Positions 9,680-23,255 of a stretch of 64,000 bases of DNA are shown one piece after another (the stretch's first letter is position 1; each line of letters begins with the position of its first letter). Below the pieces are notes generated by a model. It had not been told where the DNA came from and ran no database searches. It worked only from the letters and a program-made list of their open reading frames with translations. The DNA is from Trachythela sp. YZ-2020 (Eukaryota; Cnidaria; Anthozoa; Malacalcyonacea; Clavulariidae). The stretch is from assembly GCA_016169945.1 (NCBI GenBank), contig JADLSH010000155.1, positions 1,805,501 to 1,869,500 of the forward strand. The letters are read 5' to 3'. Position numbers and translations under genes: made by a program.

Positions 9680-12600
9680 CTCTACTTCTTCCTCCATTCT
9701 TCTTCCACCTTTCTTCTTTTTCTTCCTCCATTGATTCTTCCACCTTTTCTTCTTCTTCTTCCTCCATTTATTCCACCTTTTTCTTCTTCTTCCAACTTTT
9801 CTTCTTCTTCCACCTTTTCTTCTTCTTCTTCCTCCATTTCTTCCACCTTTTTCTTCTTTTTCTTTCTCCATTCTTCTTCCACCTGTTCTTCTTCTTCTTC
9901 CTCCATTTCTTCTTCCACCTTTTCTTCTTCTTCTTCCATCTTTTCTTCCTCTTCTTCCTCCATTTCTTCTTCCACTTTTTCTTCTTCTTCTTCCTCCATT
10001 TCGTCTTCCACTTTTTCTTCTTTTTCTTCCTCCATTTCTTCTTCCAACTTTTCTTCTTCTTCCACCTTTTCTTCTTCTTCATCCTCCATTTCTTTCACCT
10101 TTTTCTTCTTTTTCTTTCTCCATTCTTCTTCCACCTCTTCTTCTTCTTCTTCCTCCATTTCTTCTTCCACCTTTTCTTCCTCTTCTTCCTCCATTTCTTC
10201 TTCCCCCTTTTCTACTTCATCTTCCTCCATTTCTTCTTCCACTTTTCTTCTTCTTCCACCTTTTCCTCTTCTTGGACCTTTTCTTCTTCTTCCACCTTTT
10301 CTTCTTCTTCTTCCTCCATTTTCTCTTCCACCTTTTTCTTCTTTTTCTTCCTCCATTTCCTCTTCCAACTTTTCTTCTTCTTCCACCTTTTCTTCTTTTT
10401 CTTCCTCCATTTCTTCTTCCACCTTTTCTTCTTCTTCTTCCTCCATTTATTCCACCTTTTTCTTCTTCTTCCAACTTTTCTTCTTCTTCCACCTTTTCTT
10501 CTTCTTCTTCCTCCATTTCGTCTTCCACCTTTTTCTTCTTTTTTTTCCTCCATTCTTATTCCACCTTTCTTCTTCTTCTTCCTCCATTTCTTCTTTCACC
10601 TTTTCTTCTTCTTCCACCTTTCTTCTTCTTGGACCTTTTCTTCTTTTTCCTCCATTTCTTCTTCCACTTTTTCTTCTTCTTCTTCCTCCATTTTCTCTTC
10701 CACCTTTTTCTTCTTTTTCTTCCTCCATTTCTTCTTCCAACTTTTCTTCTTCTTCCACCTTTCTTCTTCCTCTTCCTCCATTTCTTCTTCCACCTTTTCT
10801 TCTTCTTCTTCCTCCATTTCTTCTTCCACCTTTTCTTCTTTTTCTTCCTGCATATCTTCGTCCACCTTTCTTCTTTTTCTTCCTGCATTCTTCTTCTACC
10901 TTTTCTTCTTTTTCTTCCTCCATTTCTTCTTCCACCTGTTCTTCCTCTTCTTCCTCCATTTCTTCTTTCACCTTTTCTTCTTCTTCTTCCATCTTTGCTT
11001 CCTCTTCTTCCTCCATTTCTTCTTCCACTTTTTCTTCTTCTTCTTCCTCCATTTTCTCTTCCACTTTTTTCTTCTTTTTCTTCCTCCATTACTTCTTCCA
11101 ACTTTTCCTCTTCTTCCACCTTTCTTCTTCTTCTTCCTCCATTTCTTCTTCCACCTTTTCTTCTTCTTCTTCCTCCATTTCTTCTTCCACCTTTTCTTCT
11201 TTTTCTTCCTGCATATCTTCGTCCACCTTTCTTCTTTTTCTTCCTGCATTCTTCTTCTACCCTTTCTTCTTTTTCTTCCTCCATTTCTTCTTCCAACTTT
11301 TCTTCTTCTTCCACCATTTCTTCTTCTTCATCCTCCATTTCTTCCACCTTTTCTTCTTTTTCTTTCTCCATTTCTTCTTCCACTTTTTCTTCTTCTTCTT
11401 TCTCCATTTTGTCTTTCACCTATTCTTCTTCCTCCATTTCTTCTCCACCTTTTCTTCTTCTTCTTCCTCCATTTCTTCTTCCACCTTTTCTTCTTCTTCT
11501 TCTTCCTCCATTTCTTCTTCCACCTTTTCTTCTTCTTCATCCTCCATTTCTTTCACCTTTTTCTTCTTTTTCTTTCTCCATTCTTCTTCCACCTTTTCTT
11601 CTTTTTCTTCCTCCATTTCTTCTTCCACCTTTTCTTCCTCTTCTTCCTCCATTTCTTCTTCCCCCTTTTCTACTTCATCTTCCTCCATTTCTTCTTCCAC
11701 TTTTCTTCTTCTTCCACCTTTTCCTCTTCTTGGACCTTTTCTTCTTCTTCCACCTTTTCTTCTTCTTCTTCCTCCATTTTCTCTTCCACCTTTTTCTTCT
11801 TTTTCTTCCTCCATTTCCTCTTCCAACTTTTCTTCTTCTTCCACCTTTTCTTCTTTTTCTTCCTCCATTTCTTCTTCCACCTTTTCTTCCTCTTCTTCCT
11901 CCATTTCTTCTTCCACCTTTTCTTATTCTTCTTCCTCCACCAATTCTTCCACCTTTTCTGCTTCTTCTTCCTCCATTTATTCCACCTTTACTTCTTCTTC
12001 CAACTTTTTTTCTTCTTCCACCTTTTCTTCTTCTTCATCCTCCATTTCTTTCACCTTTTTCTTCTTTTTCTTTCTCCATTCTTCTTCCACCTGTTCTTCT
12101 TCTTCTTCCTCCATTTCTTCTTTCACCTTTTCTTCTTCTTCTTCCATCTTTTCTTCCTCTTCTTCCTCCATTTCTTCTTCCACTTTTCTTCTTCTTCCAC
12201 CTTTCTTCTTCTTGGACCTTTTCTTCTTTTTCCTCCATTTCTTCTTCCACTTTTTCTTCTTCTTCTTCCTCCATTTTCTCTTCCACTTTTTTCTTCTTTT
12301 TCTTCCTCCTTTTCTTCTTCCAACTTTTCTTCTTCTTCCACCTTTTCTTCTTCTTCATCCTCCATTTCTTTCACCTTTTTCTTCTTTTTCTTTCTCCATT
12401 CTTCTTCCACCTGTTCTTCTTCTTCTTCCTCCATTTCTTCTTTCACCTTTTCTTCTTCTTCTTCCATCTTTGCTTCCTCTTCTTCCTCCATTTCTTCTTC
12501 CACTTTTCTTCTTCTTCCACCTTTCTTCTTGTTGGACCGTTTCTTCTTCTTCCTCCATTTTCTCTTCCATCTTTTCTTCTTTTTCTTCCCCCAATTCTTC

Positions 12601-15600
12601 TTCCGACTTCTCTTCTTCTTCCACATTTCTTCTTCTTCTTCCTCCATTTCTTCTTCCACCTTTTCTTCTTCTTCTTCCTCCATTTCTTCTTCCACCTTTT
12701 CTTCTTTTTCTTCCTGCATATCTTCGTCCACCTTTCTTCTTTTTCTTCCTGCATTCTTCTTCTACCTTTTCTTCTTTTTCTTCCTCCATTTCTTCTTCCA
12801 CCTGTTCTTCTTCTTCTTCCTCCATTTCTTCTTTCACCTTTTCTTCTTCTTCTTCCATCTTTGCTTCCTCTTCTTCCTCCATTTCTTCTTCCACTTTTTC
12901 TTCTTCTTCTTCCTCCATTTTCTCTTCCACTTTTTTCTTCTTTTTCTTCCTCCATTACTTCTTCCAACTTTTCTTCTTCTTCCACCTTTCTTCTTCTTCT
13001 TCCTCCATTTCTTCTTCCACCTTTTCTTCTTCTTCTTCCTCCATTTCTTCTTCCACCTTTTCTTCTTTTTCTTCCTCCATTTCTTCTTCCACCTTTCTTC
13101 TTTTTCTTCCTGCATTCTTCTTCCACCTTTTCTTCTTTTTCTTCCTCCATTTCTTCTTCCAACTTTTCTTCTTCCACCATTTCTTCTTCTTCATCCTCCA
13201 TTTCTTCCACCTTTTCTTCTTTTTCTTTCTCCATTTCTTCTTCCACTTTTTCCTCTTCTTCTTTCTCCATTTTGTCTTTCACCTATTCTTCTTCCTCCAT
13301 TTCTTCTTCCACCTTTTCTTCTTCTTCTTCTTCCTCCATTTCTTCTTCCACCTTTTCTTCTTCTTCTTCTTCCTCCATTTCTTCTTCCACCTTTTCTTCT
13401 TCTTCTTCCTCCATTTCTTCTTCCACCTTTTCTTCTTCTTCTTCTTCTTCCTCCATTTCTTCTTCCACTTTTTCTTCTTCTTCTTCCTCCATTTTGCCTT
13501 CCACTTTTTTCTTCTTTTTCTTCCTCCATTTCTTCTTCCAACTTTTCTTCTCTTCTTCCACCTTTTCTTCTTCTTCTTCTTCCTGCATTCTTCTTCCACC
13601 CTTTCTTCTTTTTCTTCCTCCTTTTCTTCTTCCAACGTTTCTTCTTTTTCCACCTGTTCTTCTTCTTCATCCTCCATTTCTTCTTCCACCTGTTCTTCTT
13701 CTTCATCCTCCATTTCTTTTCTTCATTTTCTTTCTCCATTTCTTCTTCCACTTTTTCTTCTTCTTCTTTCTCCATTTTGTCTTCCACCTTTTCTTCTTCT
13801 TCTTCCTCCATTTCTTCTTCCACCTTTTCTTCTTCTTCATCCTCCATTTCTTTCACCTTTTTCTTCTTTTTCTTTCTCCATTCTTCTTCCACCTTTTCTT
13901 CTTCTTCATCCTCCATTTCTTTCACCTTTTTCTTCTTTTTCTTTCTCCATTCTTCTTCCACCTTTTCTTCTTTTTCTTCCTCCATTTCTTCTTCCACCTT
14001 TTCTTCCTCTTCTTCCTCCATTTCTTCTTCCCCCTTTTCTACTTCATCTTCCTCCATTTCTTCTTCCACTTTTCTTCTTCTTCCACCTTTTCTTCTTCTT
14101 CTTCTTCCTCCATTTCTTCTTCCACCTTTTCTGCTTCTTCTTCCTCCATTTCTTCTTCCTCCATTTCTTCTTCCAACTTTTCTACTTCTTCCACCTTTTC
14201 TTCTTCTTCATCCTCCATTTCTTCCACCTTTTTCTTCTTTTTCTTTCTCCATTCTTCTTCCACCTGTTCTTCTTCTTCCTCCATTTCTTCTTTCACCTTT
14301 TCTTCTTCTTCCACCTTTCTTCTTCTTGGACCTTTTCTTCTTTTTCCTCCATTTCTTCTTCCACTTTTTCTTCTTCTTCTTCCTCCTTTTCTTCTTCTTC
14401 TTCTTCCTCCATTTCTTCTTCCAACTTTTCTTCTTCTTCCACCTTTCTTCTTCTTCTTCCTCCATTTCTTCTTCCACCTTTTCTTCTTCTTCTTCCTCCA
14501 TTTCTTCTTCCACCTTTTCTTCTTTTTCTTCCTGCATATCTTCGTCCACCTTTCTTCTTTTTCTTCCTGCATTCTTCTTCTACCTTTTCTTCTTTTTCTT
14601 CCTCCATTTCTTCTTCCACCTGTTCTTCCTCTTCTTCCTCCATTTCTTCTTTCACCTTTTCTTCTTCTTCTTCCATCTTTGCTTCCTCTTCTTCCTCCAT
14701 TTCTTCTTCCACTTTTTCTTCTTCTTCTTCCTCCATTTTCTCTTCCATTTTTTCTTCTTTTTCTTCCTCCATTCTTCTTCCACCTTTTCTTCTTCTTCTT
14801 CTTCCTCCATTTCTTCTTCCACCTTTTCTTCTTCTTCTTCCTCCATTTCTTCTTCCTCCTTTTCTTCTTCTTCTTCCTCCATTTCTTCTTCCACCTTTCC
14901 TTCTTCCTCCATTCTTCTTCCGCCTTTTCTTTTTCTTCTTTTTCTTCCTCCATTCTTCTTCCGCCTTTTCTTTTTCTTCTTTTTCTTTCTCCATTCTTCT
15001 TCCACCTGTTCTTCTTCTTCTTCTTCCTCCATTTCTTCTTCCTCCTTTTCTTCTTCTTCTTCCTCCATTTCTTCTTCCACCTTTCCTTCTTCCTCCATTC
15101 TTCTTCCGCCTTTTCTTTTTCTTCTTCTTCTTCCTCCATTTCTTCTTCCACCTTTTCTACTTCATCTTCCTCCATTTCTTCTTCCTCCATTTCTTCTTCC
15201 TCCATTTCTTCTTCCTCCATTTCTTCTTCCACTTTTCCTCTTCTTCCACCTTTTCTTCTTCTTCTTCCTCCATTTCTTCTTCCTCCTTTTCTTCTTCTTC
15301 TTCCTCCATTTCTTCTTCCACCTTTCCTTCTTCCTCCATTCTTCTTCGCCTTTTCTTTTTCTTCTTCTTCTTCCTCCATTTCTTCTTCCACCTTTTCTTC
15401 CTCTTCTTCCTCCATTTCTTCTTCCCCCTTTTCTACTTCATCTCCCTCCATTTCTTCTTCCTCCATTTCTTCTTCCTCCATTTCTCCTTCCACTTTTCCT
15501 CTTCTTCCACCTTTTCTTCTTCTTCTTCCTCCATTTCTTCTTCCTCCTTTTCTTCTTCTTCTTCCTCCATTTCTTCTTCCAACTTTTCTTCTTCTTCATC

Positions 15601-18600
15601 CTCCATTTCTTCCACGTTTTCTTTTCTTCCTCCTCCATTTCTTCTTCCACCTTTCTCTTCTTCTTCCTCCATTTCTTCTTTCACCTTTTCTTCTTTTTCT
15701 TCCTCCATTTCTTCTTTCACCTTTTCTTCTTTTTCTTCCTTCATTTCTTCTTCCACCTTTTTCTTCTACTTCTTCCTCCATTCTTCTTCCACCTTTCTTC
15801 TTTTTCTTCCTCCATTTCTTCTTCCTCCTTTTCTTCTTCTTCTTCCTCCATTTCTTCTTCCAACTTTTCTTCTTCTTCATCCTCAATTTCTTCCACGTTT
15901 TCTTTTCTTCCTCCTCCATTTCTTCTTCCACCTTTCTTCTTCTTCTTCCTCCATTTCTTCTTCCACCTTTTCTTCTTCTTCTTCCTCCATTTCTTCTTTC
16001 ACCTTTTCTTCTTTTTCTTCCTTCATTTCTTCTTCCACCTTTTTCTTCTACTTCTTCCTCCATTCTTCTTCCACCTTGCTTCTTTTTCTTCCTCCATTTC
16101 TTCTTCCTCCTTTTCTTCTTCTTCTTCCTCCATTTCTTCTTCCAACTTTTCTTCTTCTTCATCCTCCATTTCTTCCACGTTTTCTTTTCTTCCTCCTCCA
16201 TTTCTTCTTCCACCTTTCTCTTCTTCTTCCTCCATTTCTTCTTTCACCTTTTCTTCTTTTTCTTCCTCCATTTCTTCTTTCACCTTTTCTTCTTTTTCTT
16301 CCTTCATTTCTTCTTCCACCTTTTTCTTCTACTTCTTCCTCCATTCTTCTTCCACCTTGCTTCTTTTTCTTCCTCCATTTCTTCTTCCACCTTTTCTTCT
16401 TCTTCTTCCAACTTTTCTTCTTCTTCATCCTCCATTTCTTCCACGTTTTCTTTTCTTCCTCCTCCATTCTTCTTCCACCTTTCTCATCTTCTTCCTCCAT
16501 TTCTTCTTTCACCTTTTCTTCTTCTTCTTCTTCCTCCATTTCTTCTTCCACTTTTTCTTCTTCTTCTTCCTCCATTTTGCCTTCCACTTTTTTCTTCTTT
16601 TTCTTCCTCCATTTCTTCTTCCAACTTTTCTTCTCTTCTTCCACCTTTTCTTCTTCTTCTTCTTCCTGCATTCTTCTTCCACCCTTTCTTCTTTTTCTTC
16701 CTCCTTTTCTTCTTCCAACGTTTCTTCTTTTTCCACCTGTTCTTCTTCTTCATCCTCCATTTCTTTTCTTCATTTTCTTTCTCCATTTCTTCTTCCACTT
16801 TTTCTTCTTCTTCTTTCTCCATTTTGTCTTCCACCTTTTCTTCTTCTTCTTCCTCCATTTCTTCTTCCACCTTTTCTTCCTCTTCTTCCTCCATTTCGTC
16901 TTCCACCTTTTCTTCTTTTTTTTCCTCCATTCTTCTTCCACCTTTTCTTCTTCTTCTTCCTCCATTTCTTCCACCTTTTCTTCTTTTTCTTCCTCCATTC
17001 TTCTTCCACCTTTTCTTCTTTTTCTTCCTCCATTTCTTCTTCCACCTTTTCTTCCTCTTCTTCCTCCATTTCGTCTTCCACCTTTTCTTCTTTTTTTTCC
17101 TCCATTCTTCTTCCACCTTTCTTCTTCTTGGACCTTTTCTTCTTCTTCCACCTTTTCTTCTTCTTCTTCCTCCATTTCTTCTTCCACCTTTTCTTCTTTT
17201 TCTTCCTCCATTTCCTCTTCCAACTTTTCTTCTTCTTCCACCTTTTCTTCTTTTTCTTCCTCCATTTCTTCTTCCACCTTTTCTTCTTCTTCATCCTCCA
17301 TTTCTTTCACCTTTTTCTTCTTTTTCTTTCTCCATTTTGTCTTCCACCTTTTCTTCTTCTTCTTCCTCCATTTCTTCTTCCACCTTTTCTTCTTCTTCAT
17401 CCTCCATTTCTTTCACCTTTTTCTTCTTTTTCTTTCTCCATTCTTCTTCCACCTTTTCTTCTTTTTCTTTCTCCATCTTCTTCCACCTTTTCTTCTTTTT
17501 CTTCCTCCATTTCTTCTTCCACCTTTTCTTCCTCTTCTTCCTCCATTTCTTCTTCCCCCTTTTCTACTTCATCTTCCACCTTTTCTTCTTCTTCTTCCTC
17601 CATTTCTTCTTCCACCTTTTCTTCTTTTTCTTCCTCCATTTCTTCTTCCAACTTTTCTTCTTCTTCCACCTTTTCTTCTTTTTCTTCCTCCATTTCTTCT
17701 TCCACCTTTTCTTCCTCTTCTTCCTCCATTTCTTCTTCCACCTTTTCTTCTTCTTCTTCCTCCATTGATTCTTCCACCTTTTCTTCTTCTTCTTCCTCCA
17801 TTTATTCCACCTTTTTTTTCTTCTTCCACCTTTTCTTCTTCTTCATCCTCCATTTCTCCCACCTCTTCTTCTTTTTCTTTCTCCATTTCTTCTTCCACCT
17901 GTTCTCCTTCTTCTTCCTCCATTTCTTCTTCCACCTTTCCTTCTTTTTCTTTTTCTTCCTCCATTTCTTCTTCCAACTTTTCTTCTTCTTCCACTTTTCT
18001 TCTTCTTCCACCTTTCTTCTTGTTGGACCTTTTCTTCTTTTTCCTCCATTTCTTCTTCCACTTTTTCTTCTTCTTCTTCCTCCATTTTCTCTTCCACTTT
18101 TTTCTTCTTTTTCTTCCTCCATTACTTCTTCCAACTTTTCTTCTTCTTCCATCTTTCTTCTTCTTCTTCCTCCATTTCTTCTTCCACCTTTTCTTCTTCT
18201 TCTTCCTCCATTTCTTCTTCCAACTTTTCTTCTTCTTCCACCTGTTCTTCTTCTTTTTCTTCCTCCATTTCTTCTTCCACCTTTTCTTCCTCTTCTTCCT
18301 CCATTTCTTCTTCCCCCTTTTCTACTTCATCTCCCTCCATTTCTTCTTCCTCCATTTCTTCTTCCTCCATTTCTCCTTCCACTTTTCCTCTTCTTCCACC
18401 TTTTCTTCTTCTTCTTCCTCATTTCTTCTTCCTCCTTTTCTTCTTCTTCTTCCTCCATTTCTTCTTCCACCTTTCCTTCTTCCTCCATTCTTCTTCCGCC
18501 TTTTCTTTTTCTTCTTTTTCTTCCTCCATTCTTCTTCCGCCTTTTCTTTTTCTTCTTTTTCTTTCTCCATTCTTCTTCCACCTGTTCTTCTTCTTCTTCT

Positions 18601-21600
18601 TCCTCCATTTCTCCTTCCACCTTTTCTTCCTCTTCTTCCTCCATTTCTTCTTCCACCTTTTCTTCCTCTTCTTCCTCCATTTCTTCTTCCCCCTTTTCTA
18701 CTTCATCTTCCTCCATTTCTTCTTCCTCCATTTCTTCTTCCTCCATTTCTTCTTCCACTTTTCCTCTTCTTCCACCTTTTCTTCTTCTTCTTCCTCCATT
18801 TCTTCTTCCTCCTCTTCCTCCATTTCTTCTTCCAACTTTTCTTCTTCTTCATCCTCAATTTCTTCCACGTTTTCTTTTCTTCCTCCTCCATTTCTTCTTC
18901 CACCTTTCTTCTTCTTCCTCCATTTCTTCTTTCACCTTTTCTTCTTTTTCTTCCTCCATTCTTCTTCCACCTTTTCTTCTTCTTCTTCCTCCATTTCTTC
19001 TTCCACCTTTTTCTTCTTCTTCTTCCATCTTTGCTTCTTCTTCTTCCTCCATTTCTTCTTCCACTTTTCTTCTTCTTCCAACTTTTCTTCTTCTTCCACC
19101 TTTTCTTCTTCTTCTTCCTCCATTTCGTCTTCCACCTTTTTCTTCTTTTTTTTCCTCCATTCTTATTCCACCTTTCTTCTTCTTCTTCCTCCTTTTCTTC
19201 TTCCAAGTTTTCTTCTCTTCCACCTTTTCTTTTTATTTTTCCTCCATTTCTTCTTCCACCTTTTTCTTCTTTTTCTTTCTCCATTCTTCTTCCACCTGTT
19301 CTTCTTCTTCTTCCTCCATTTCTTCTTTCACCTTTTCTTCTTCTTCTTCCATCTTTTCTTCCTCTTCTTCCTCCATTTCTTCTTCCACTTTTCTTCTTCT
19401 TCCACCTTTCTTCTTCTTCTTCCTCCATTCTTCTTCCACCTCTTCTTCTTTTTCTTCCTCCATTTCTTCTTACGACTTCTCTTCTTCTTCCACCTTTTTT
19501 CTTCTTCTTCCTCCATTTCTTCTTCACCTTTTCTTCTTCTTCTTCCTCCATTCTTCTTCCACTTTTTCTTCTTCTTCTTCCTCCATTTCTTCTTCCACCT
19601 TTCTTCTTCTTCTTCCTCCATTCTTCTTCCACCTTTTCTTCTTTTTCTTCCTCCATTTCTTCTTCCACCTTTTCTTCTTCTTCTTCCTCCATTTCTTCTT
19701 TCACCTTTTCTTCTTCTTCTTCCATCTTTTCTTCCTCTTCTTCCTCCATTTCTTCTTCCACTTTTCTTCTTCTTCCACCTTTCTTCTTCTTGGACCTTTT
19801 CTTCTTTTTCCTCCATTTCTTCTTCCACTTTTTCTTCTTCTTCTTCCTCCATTTTCTCTTCCACTTTTTTCTTCTTTTTCTTCCTCCTTTTCTTCTTCCA
19901 ACTTTTCTTCTTCTTCCACCTTTCTTCTTCTTCTTCTTCCTCCATTTCTTCCACCTTTTTCTTCTTTTTCTTTCTCCATTCTTCTTCCACCTGTTCTTCT
20001 TCTTCTTCCTCCATTTCTTTTCTTTTCTTCTTCTTCTTCTCCCATCTTTTCTTCCTCTTCTTCCTCCATTTCTTCTTCCACTTTTCTTCTTCTTCCACCT
20101 TCTTTCTCTTGGACCTTTTCTTCTTCTTCCTCCATTTCGTCTTCCACCTTTTTCTTCTTTTTCTTCCTCCATTCTTCTTCAACTTTTCTTCTTCTTCCAC
20201 CTTTCTTCTTCTTCTTCCTCCATTTCTTCTTCCACCTTTTCTTCTTCTTCTTCCTCCATTTCTTCTTCCACCTTTTCTTCTTCTTCTTCCTCCATTTCTT
20301 CTTCCACCTTTTCTTCTTCTTCTTCCTCCATTCTTCTTCCACCTTTTCTTCTTTTTCTTCCTCCATTTCTTCTTCCACCTTTTCTTCTTCTTCTTCCTCC
20401 ATTTCTTCTTCCACCTTTTCTTCTTCTTCTTCCACCTTTTCTTCTTCTTCTTCCTCCATTTCTTCTTCCACCTTTTCTTCTTCTTCTTCCTCCATTTCGT
20501 CTTCCACCTTTTCTTCTTTTTCTTCCTCCATTTCTTCTTCCAACTTTTCTTCTTCTTCCACCTTTTCTTCTTCTTTCTTCCTCCATTTCTTCTTCCACCT
20601 TTTCTTCTTCTTCTTCCTCCATTTCTTCTTCCACCTTTCCTTCTTTTTCTTCCTCCATTTCTTCTTCCACTTTTCTTCTTCCTCTTCCTCCATTCTTCTT
20701 CCACCTTTTCTTCCTTTTCTTCCTCCTTTTCTTCTTCCAACTTTCTTCTCTTCCACCTTTTCTTTTTCTTTTTCCTCCATTTCTTCCACCTTTTCTTCCT
20801 CTTCTTCCTCCATTTCGTCTTCCACTTTTTCTTCTTCTTCTTTCTCCATTTTGTCTATCACCTATTCTTCTTCCTCCATTTCTTCTTCCACCTTTTCTTC
20901 TTCTTCTTCCTCCATTTCTTCTTCCACCTTTTCTTCTTCTTCTTCTTCTTCCTCCATTTCTTCTTCCACCTTTTCTTCTTCTTCTTCCTCCATTTCTTCT
21001 TCCACCTTTTCTTCTTCTTCTTCCTCCATTTCTTCTTCCACTTTCTTCTTCTTCTTCCTCCATTTCTTCTTCCACCTTTTTCTTATTTTTCTTCCTCCAT
21101 TCTTATTACAACTATCTTCTTCTTCCACCTTTTCTTCTTCTTCTTCCTCCTTTTCTTCTTCTTCCTTTTCTTTTTCTTCTTCCTTTTCTTCTTCTTCCTT
21201 TTCTTCTTCTTCTTCCACCTTTTCTTCTTCTTCATCCTCCATTTCTTCTTCCACCTTTTCTTCTTCTTCATCCTTTTCTTCTTCCACCTTTTTCTTCTTT
21301 TTCTTTCTCCATTTCTTCTTCCACCTTTTCTTCCTCTTCTTCCTCCATTTCTTCTTCCACCTTTTCTTCTTCTTCTTCCTCCATTTCTTCTTCCACCTTT
21401 CTTCTTCTTCATCCTCCATTTCTCCCACCTCTTCTTTTTCTTTCTCCATTCTTCTTCCACCTGTTCTTCTTCTTCTTCCTCCATTTCTTCTTTCACCTTT
21501 TTCTTCTTTTTCTTCCTCCATTCTTCTTCCACCTTTTCTTTTTCTTTTTCCTCCATTTCTTCTTCCACCTTTTCTTCCTCTTCTTCCTCCATTTCGTCTT

Positions 21601-21696
21601 CCACCTTTCCTTCTTTTTTTCCCTCCATTCTTCTTCCACCTTTTCTTCTTTTTCTTCCTCCTTTTCTTCTTCCAAGTTTTCTTCTTCTTCTTCCTT
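9680..21696 (-). repeat. 12-kb polypyrimidine/polypurine minisatellite, about 36-bp unit
   Basis: The plus strand is almost only C and T, with A confined to ccatttc and ccacc. The core unit is about 36 bp. On the minus strand it reads as 12 codons of the type EKVEEEMEEEEE, and other frames give R/K/W-rich or S/F/L/P-rich repeats. About 330 units are implied. Marker variants recur in blocks: catatcttcgtcc at about 10,852, 11,213, 12,718 and 14,536; cttcttggacc at about ten places; ccccttttctacttcatc at about seven places. Higher-order duplication has therefore shaped the array. Open frames of up to about 4,050 codons on the plus strand follow from the lack of TA and TG dinucleotides and are not evidence of a gene. 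Such tracts can form triplex or slipped DNA and stall replication (known for the sequence class, inference here). Confidence 0.95.
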
Positions 21697-21710
21697 TATA
21701 GACCTCACTA
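21697..21710 (-). repeat. 14-bp inverted repeat flanking the minisatellite, right
   Basis: Exact inverse of 9,517-9,530. It lies within one base of the last polypyrimidine unit. Confidence 0.7.
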
Positions 21711-23255
21711 GCGGATTTAGTACCCTCCACCATGCGCTTTGCGCGTGTCTCGTTTGGCACACTGGAGTTAAAATCGACCCTTTGCTCAATTCTACTTTCT
21801 GTTTCGCCGAAACGACTCGTAGTAAACAATGTGCCGTTTGGTTAATAGCGACAGTGCTTTTTTCGGGTCGAAGTTAGTCGCCGACCAATCACACTGCTAT
21901 TCGAATCGTTTGTGAACAATATTGCAGCTCATGCTAGCTTATTCTCATTTTGTATAGTTACAGTAATTTATTAACATAGAATAGTTATTAAACTATAACC
22001 TATATATCCCTTGCTATGAATTATCAAACGTGAAATCGTTTGCATTATTCCATGTTTCTGAATGTATTATATAGTTTAATGATTTATCGTGGCAATGCCC
22101 TTCGATAAGTTGGTTTGATAACTCAATTCCATGAAAGAACATTCTGAATACCCGAATGTAGCAAAAGAAACATGAGTTATGCTTATCGAAATAGTTTTTC
22201 TCTGAATAACATTTAAAGTTCAGACAAAAAAATACAACATAGGAAAATATTCACCACCGTCGCTAACAACTTGAAGTGAAATAGTGAAATATTTGGCAGT
22301 TTGGAATGCCACTTAGGGGTCCCAATTCCATTTTTTATGTCTTTTGCAGAAAATTATTTATAATCCTACAGCTACACTAGTGTAATATCTATCTGAACGT
22401 GGTCACAGGTGTTTGAAAATAACCTGGTTTTTTAAAACACTTATGTTACGCAGTAAAGAGACAGTGTTAAAACAACATCCATTTGTTGAAGAGCCTGGGA
22501 ACGAGGTTGAAACAACATGTTGATTTGTGCTGGCACTGGCTGTGTGAGAATGCATAGAATTCCAATATCCCGTGCAACTAAATTCCCCGACCTACAACCA
22601 GTCAAAAGCCAAAGAGATTTCGTGACACAATTCGTATGCCGGCATACACTCTCTTTGAAATGACGGACTGTTTTGGATCAATCAGTGCCTTTACGTTTTG
22701 CTTATGGTTGGATTTTTGGCCTGGTAAATATCCCTATTAATACATTAAGGAATACGATCTCAGACCCTGTTAATTAAATCGAAGCTGACTAGTTAGAATT
22801 AATATATGAGTCTGTGACTGTAGCCCATAAACAAAGTTATATACATGTGTCGTGTTACCATCAAACTATATCATAGTATATGTGGATATAGGAAATTCTA
22901 TACCCATTGAATGAACCGGAAAATGTCGTTGAAGCTCGTTTGAAAAGGATCGTGTAATCATCTGGCATAACGGTAACGCCTCATGCGTTATAAGGCTATC
23001 GAGTTTAGTTTCTACACAATTCTGTCTGACAATTTGGATGAATCCTGATTAAAATTGCATTTTCAATAAATATTTACATTACGATTGACATCTTAAATAC
23101 TAAATCGACTAAGGCGACGCTTAACCAGAATTGAAACTTCAATTTCAAAACGCATTGCTTTCCTAAGGTTGGTTGATACGATCGATCCGATTGGTCGGAT
23201 CCAATTCTCTTCTTGACGCAAGTGATTAATTGGACTTGATTTCTTAAATATAACA
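21711..23255. other. Unassigned intergenic DNA
   Basis: The minus frame entering the array from 21,829 or 21,789 has a non-repetitive lead of about 30-50 residues that I do not recognise. A short caacatgttgatttgtgctg phrase near 22,512 is a scrap of the CAACATG-rich family. Nothing else was identified. Confidence 0.3.

Noticed and set aside
9680..21696. CRISPR-like array (about 36-bp repeat)
   Set aside because: There are no unique spacers, units are contiguous and diverged, and the setting is eukaryotic.
9676..21877. Giant plus-strand open frames of about 4,000 codons through the minisatellite
   Set aside because: The strand almost lacks TA and TG, so stop codons cannot arise. Open frames exist in all plus readings at once, which is compositional, not coding.
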